Positions 5,866-7,419 of a stretch of 7,419 bases of DNA are shown here, in pieces. Numbering within the stretch: the first letter of the stretch is position 1; each line of letters begins with the position of its first letter. The DNA comes from Thermoplasmata archaeon (GTDB lineage Archaea; Thermoplasmatota; Thermoplasmata; Lutacidiplasmatales; UBA184), in contig JASHUL010000048.1 in assembly GCA_030039995.1 (NCBI GenBank), positions 1 to 7,419 on the forward strand, read 5' to 3'. The notes under the pieces were generated by a model, which was not told the origin of the DNA, ran no database searches, and saw only the letters and a program-made list of their open reading frames with translations. The position numbers were made by a program, and so were the translations under genes.

Positions 5866-6306
5866 CTATCCGAGAGGAGTGGCGTTCGTCTGATATCCGG
5901 CGATCTCGGAGGAGACCTTGTCGACGTACTCGCGAAACATCCGGAGCACCGTCCGGGAGGTGATGATCCCGAGGACTTGGTCCCCCGAGCGAACGATCAT
6001 GCGCCGGATCCCTTTTTCGGCCATCATCGCGACCACCTGGTCGGTCGGAGTGTCGGGGGGGCAGGAGTCGACGACCGCGGTCGCGATCTCTCGCACCTTC
6101 AACTTCGACGCGTCGAGGCCCGGCGCCACGACCTTGGCGAGATAGTCCCACTCCGTGACGATACCGGCGATCGTCCCCGGAGAGCGGACGAGCACCGCGT
6201 ACCCCTTGTGCTGGTCGGCCATCGTGCGAGCGCACGAGAGGGCGTCCAGCCCCTCGTCCACGGTCAGCACCGCCCGTTCCATGATGTCCTTCGCGACGAG
6301 CACCAT
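5866..6306 (-). CDS. Two-CBS-domain protein
   Basis: This 146-residue protein consists of a single CBS pair (Bateman module) with no attached catalytic domain. CBS1 spans about 8-62, starting K-D-I-M-E-R and ending G-I-V-T-E-W-D-Y-L. CBS2 spans about 72-126, with V-R-E-I ... G-I-R-R-M-I-V ... G-I-I-T-S-R-T-V-L. Such modules bind adenine nucleotides or related ligands and are very common as stand-alone proteins in archaea; partner and ligand here are unknown. A helical C-terminal tail (about 127-146) follows. The frame is open to 6402, but ATG at 6306 starts directly before CBS1 and has an AT box 23-30 bases upstream, so the longer form is unlikely. The gene is divergent from the YkgJ-type gene and lies upstream of the MFS exporter on the same strand, which may only be chance. 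Confidence 0.88.
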   Translation of the reverse strand: MVLVAKDIMERAVLTVDEGLDALSCARTMADQHKGYAVLVRSPGTIAGIVTEWDYLAKVVAPGLDASKLKVREIATAVVDSCPPDTPTDQVVAMMAEKGIRRMIVRSGDQVLGIITSRTVLRMFREYVDKVSSEIAGYQTNATPLG

Positions 6307-6328
6307 CGGCCGCCGACAGGCGCGGAGA

Positions 6329-6336
6329 CTAATACC
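6329..6336. promoter_or_regulatory. Shared AT box between divergent CBS and YkgJ genes
   Basis: CTAATACC on the plus strand (GGTATTAG on the minus strand) is the only AT-rich island in the 58-base spacer between the two start codons. It lies 23-30 bases before the CBS ATG and 29-36 bases before the YkgJ ATG, so it could act as TATA box for either or both. A GGAGG at 6346-6350 lies 14 bases before the YkgJ ATG, longer than normal Shine-Dalgarno spacing. Confidence 0.5.
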
Positions 6337-6364
6337 GTGAACGAAGGAGGACCGCGGTTCGGCG

Positions 6365-7419
6365 ATGGTTGACGCGCGCGGAACCTCGCCCGAGCTGGAC
6401 ACCGAGCTCGTTCGCGGATTCCGGTTCCAGTGTCGGCCGGATTGCGGTCTCTGTTGCTACGCGGAGCCGCGCATCGAGGTCGGGGAACGAACGCGACTCC
6501 TCCAGATCGTCCCGGAACTGGAGCTCCGCGGCACCGGAACGCACCGCTACGTCGCCGCCCGACCGGACGGGGGCGCCTGCCAGCTCCTCGCCGACCAACG
6601 ATGCCGGGCGCACGGCGCGCGGCCCGCCCCCTGCCGGGAGTTCCCGCTCGTCGTGCACATCGGAGAGCGGCTCCAGGCGACGGTCGTGCTGTCGTGCCCC
6701 GGGGTCGACCTCGATGGCCTCGCCCCCGACGCCGGGGGTCGGGAGGTCGTCTCCGAGTCGCTCGCTTCCGAGCTCGAGTCCCTCCGCGCACGGATACAAC
6801 CGGCGACCGCGCGACGGTTGGTCGAGGCGGGACGTCGGCGGCGCCGACGGGTTCGGGAGCTGACGGCGGACGGGCGCTGGGAGGACGAAGCGGTCGTTCG
6901 CCGCCGGCTCTTCTCCGCGCCGCCCCGTCCGCGAGACGAAGACTTTCCGGTCGGGGACCCCCCGACCACGGACGACGGGCTGGAGCACCTCCCTCTCTTC
7001 TTCGATCGGCGGGCATCGCCCCTCGCACTCGCGGCCGGTCTCGGGGGTTGGGAGCTCTTGGAACTCTCCCCGTCGGGCGGTGTCCGCCGGTCTTGGGGGG
7101 TGGTACCGCCTCCGGACCGCCGGCCTGCGACCGATGCGGAGGCGACGGCCCTGCTCGATCGATACCTGGCCTACTGGCTCCGACGCGACGCCCTGTTCGG
7201 CTTCGTCCTTGAAGAGATGGCGACGTCCGACGACGGCACGGTCGGAGAGTGGGTCGAACGGGAGCTTCGGGAGATCGGTGCCACGGTCCTGGCACGGGCG
7301 GATGTACGCGCCCGTTCGAGCCGCGGCGATGTCGCCCAGCTCCGCCGAGAGGATATCGCGGACGGCATCCGGGCGACCGACCAGGACTACCTCGACCGCC
7401 CTACCTGGGGCGACCGCCT
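6365..7419 (+). CDS. YkgJ-type cysteine-cluster protein, 3' end outside window
   Basis: The frame is open from ATG 6365 to the window edge without a stop (351 codons), so the gene is incomplete at the 3' end. The first 115 or so residues form a YkgJ/UPF0153-like cysteine cluster: C23-x3-C27-x2-C30-C31, then C72, C80-x2-H83, C90 within R-P-A-P-C-R-E-F-P, and C111 in L-S-C-P-G. Eight cysteines suit binding of zinc or an iron-sulfur cluster, but the biochemical role of the family is not established. Residues from about 125 have a predicted helical, arginine-rich part (six consecutive R at 157-162). A further region (about 265-351) begins with L-L-D-R-Y-L-A-Y-W-L-R-R-D-A-L-F-G and has alternating charged helices; I do not recognise a family there. 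Typical YkgJ proteins are much shorter. The start is supported by the upstream AT box and by the cysteine motif lying near the N-terminus; no better in-frame start is seen. Confidence 0.8.
   Translation, partial: MVDARGTSPELDTELVRGFRFQCRPDCGLCCYAEPRIEVGERTRLLQIVPELELRGTGTHRYVAARPDGGACQLLADQRCRAHGARPAPCREFPLVVHIGERLQATVVLSCPGVDLDGLAPDAGGREVVSESLASELESLRARIQPATARRLVEAGRRRRRRVRELTADGRWEDEAVVRRRLFSAPPRPRDEDFPVGDPPTTDDGLEHLPLFFDRRASPLALAAGLGGWELLELSPSGGVRRSWGVVPPPDRRPATDAEATALLDRYLAYWLRRDALFGFVLEEMATSDDGTVGEWVERELREIGATVLARADVRARSSRGDVAQLRREDIADGIRATDQDYLDRPTWGDR

Noticed and set aside
3236..6235. A 999-codon minus-strand open frame
   Set aside because: It overlaps the ABC genes on the opposite strand and the MFS and CBS genes in another frame. 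Its low-complexity charged composition marks it as an artefact of high GC content.
6337..6372. A short GTG-initiated leader peptide overlapping the YkgJ start
   Set aside because: If the AT box at 6329-6336 is the promoter, transcription would begin downstream of this GTG, and 11 codons carry no attenuation-like features.
6307..6402. A longer N-terminus for the CBS protein
   Set aside because: It would overlap the divergent YkgJ start and adds residues not found in CBS pairs; the AT box places the start at 6306.
1..7419. tRNA, rRNA, CRISPR array, insertion sequence or prophage signals
   Set aside because: No repeat-spacer pattern, transposase or integrase motifs, or recognisable structural RNA sequence were seen on either strand by reading; no search tool was run.

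Overview
The window is strongly GC-rich and gene-dense, with no stretch over 300 bases lacking a gene. It most likely comes from the chromosome of a high-GC archaeon, and a Thermoplasmatota-type lineage is a reasonable guess. The evidence is the promoter layout. Three genes (1598-, 2318-, 6306-) have no convincing Shine-Dalgarno sequence. Each instead has a short AT-rich box lying about 23-30 bases upstream of its ATG, which is the geometry of an archaeal TATA box driving a leaderless or nearly leaderless mRNA. Two plus-strand genes (2445, 6365) have similar boxes slightly further away. By contrast, the gene internal to the ABC operon has a clear Shine-Dalgarno. A GC-rich bacterium cannot be excluded, because several proteins are bacterial in type. 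No rRNA, tRNA, CRISPR array, insertion sequence or obvious prophage gene was seen.

Layout: (1) 1-1598 is a sugar-phosphate module. It holds the C-terminus of glucose-6-phosphate dehydrogenase, an overlapping 6-phosphogluconolactonase (both plus), and a convergent ROK-family glucokinase-like gene (minus) whose 3' end overlaps the lactonase. Together they would turn glucose into 6-phosphogluconate with NAD(P)H formation. (2) 1674-2318 (minus) is a COG2085 / F420-dependent NADP reductase-like Rossmann protein, plausibly linked to the same NADPH pool. (3) 2445-4300 (plus) is a two-gene DrrAB-type ABC exporter operon with an ATGA overlap. (4) 4309-5760 (minus) is a 14-TM DHA2/EmrB-type MFS exporter that meets the ABC permease tail to tail. 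Both stop codons lie in a perfect 20-bp palindrome. (5) 5866-6306 (minus) is a two-CBS-domain protein. (6) 6365 to the window end (plus) is a long YkgJ-type cysteine-cluster protein, divergent from the CBS gene across 58 bases.

The genes work as separate small units rather than one system: central carbon and redox metabolism on the left, two unrelated exporters in the middle, a nucleotide-sensing CBS protein and a metal/cluster-binding protein on the right. I found no clear new defence, mobile or biosynthetic system. The more interesting points are the oxidative pentose-phosphate entry in an apparently archaeal setting, the shared palindromic double stop, the repeated leaderless promoter geometry and the unexplained long C-terminus of the YkgJ protein.
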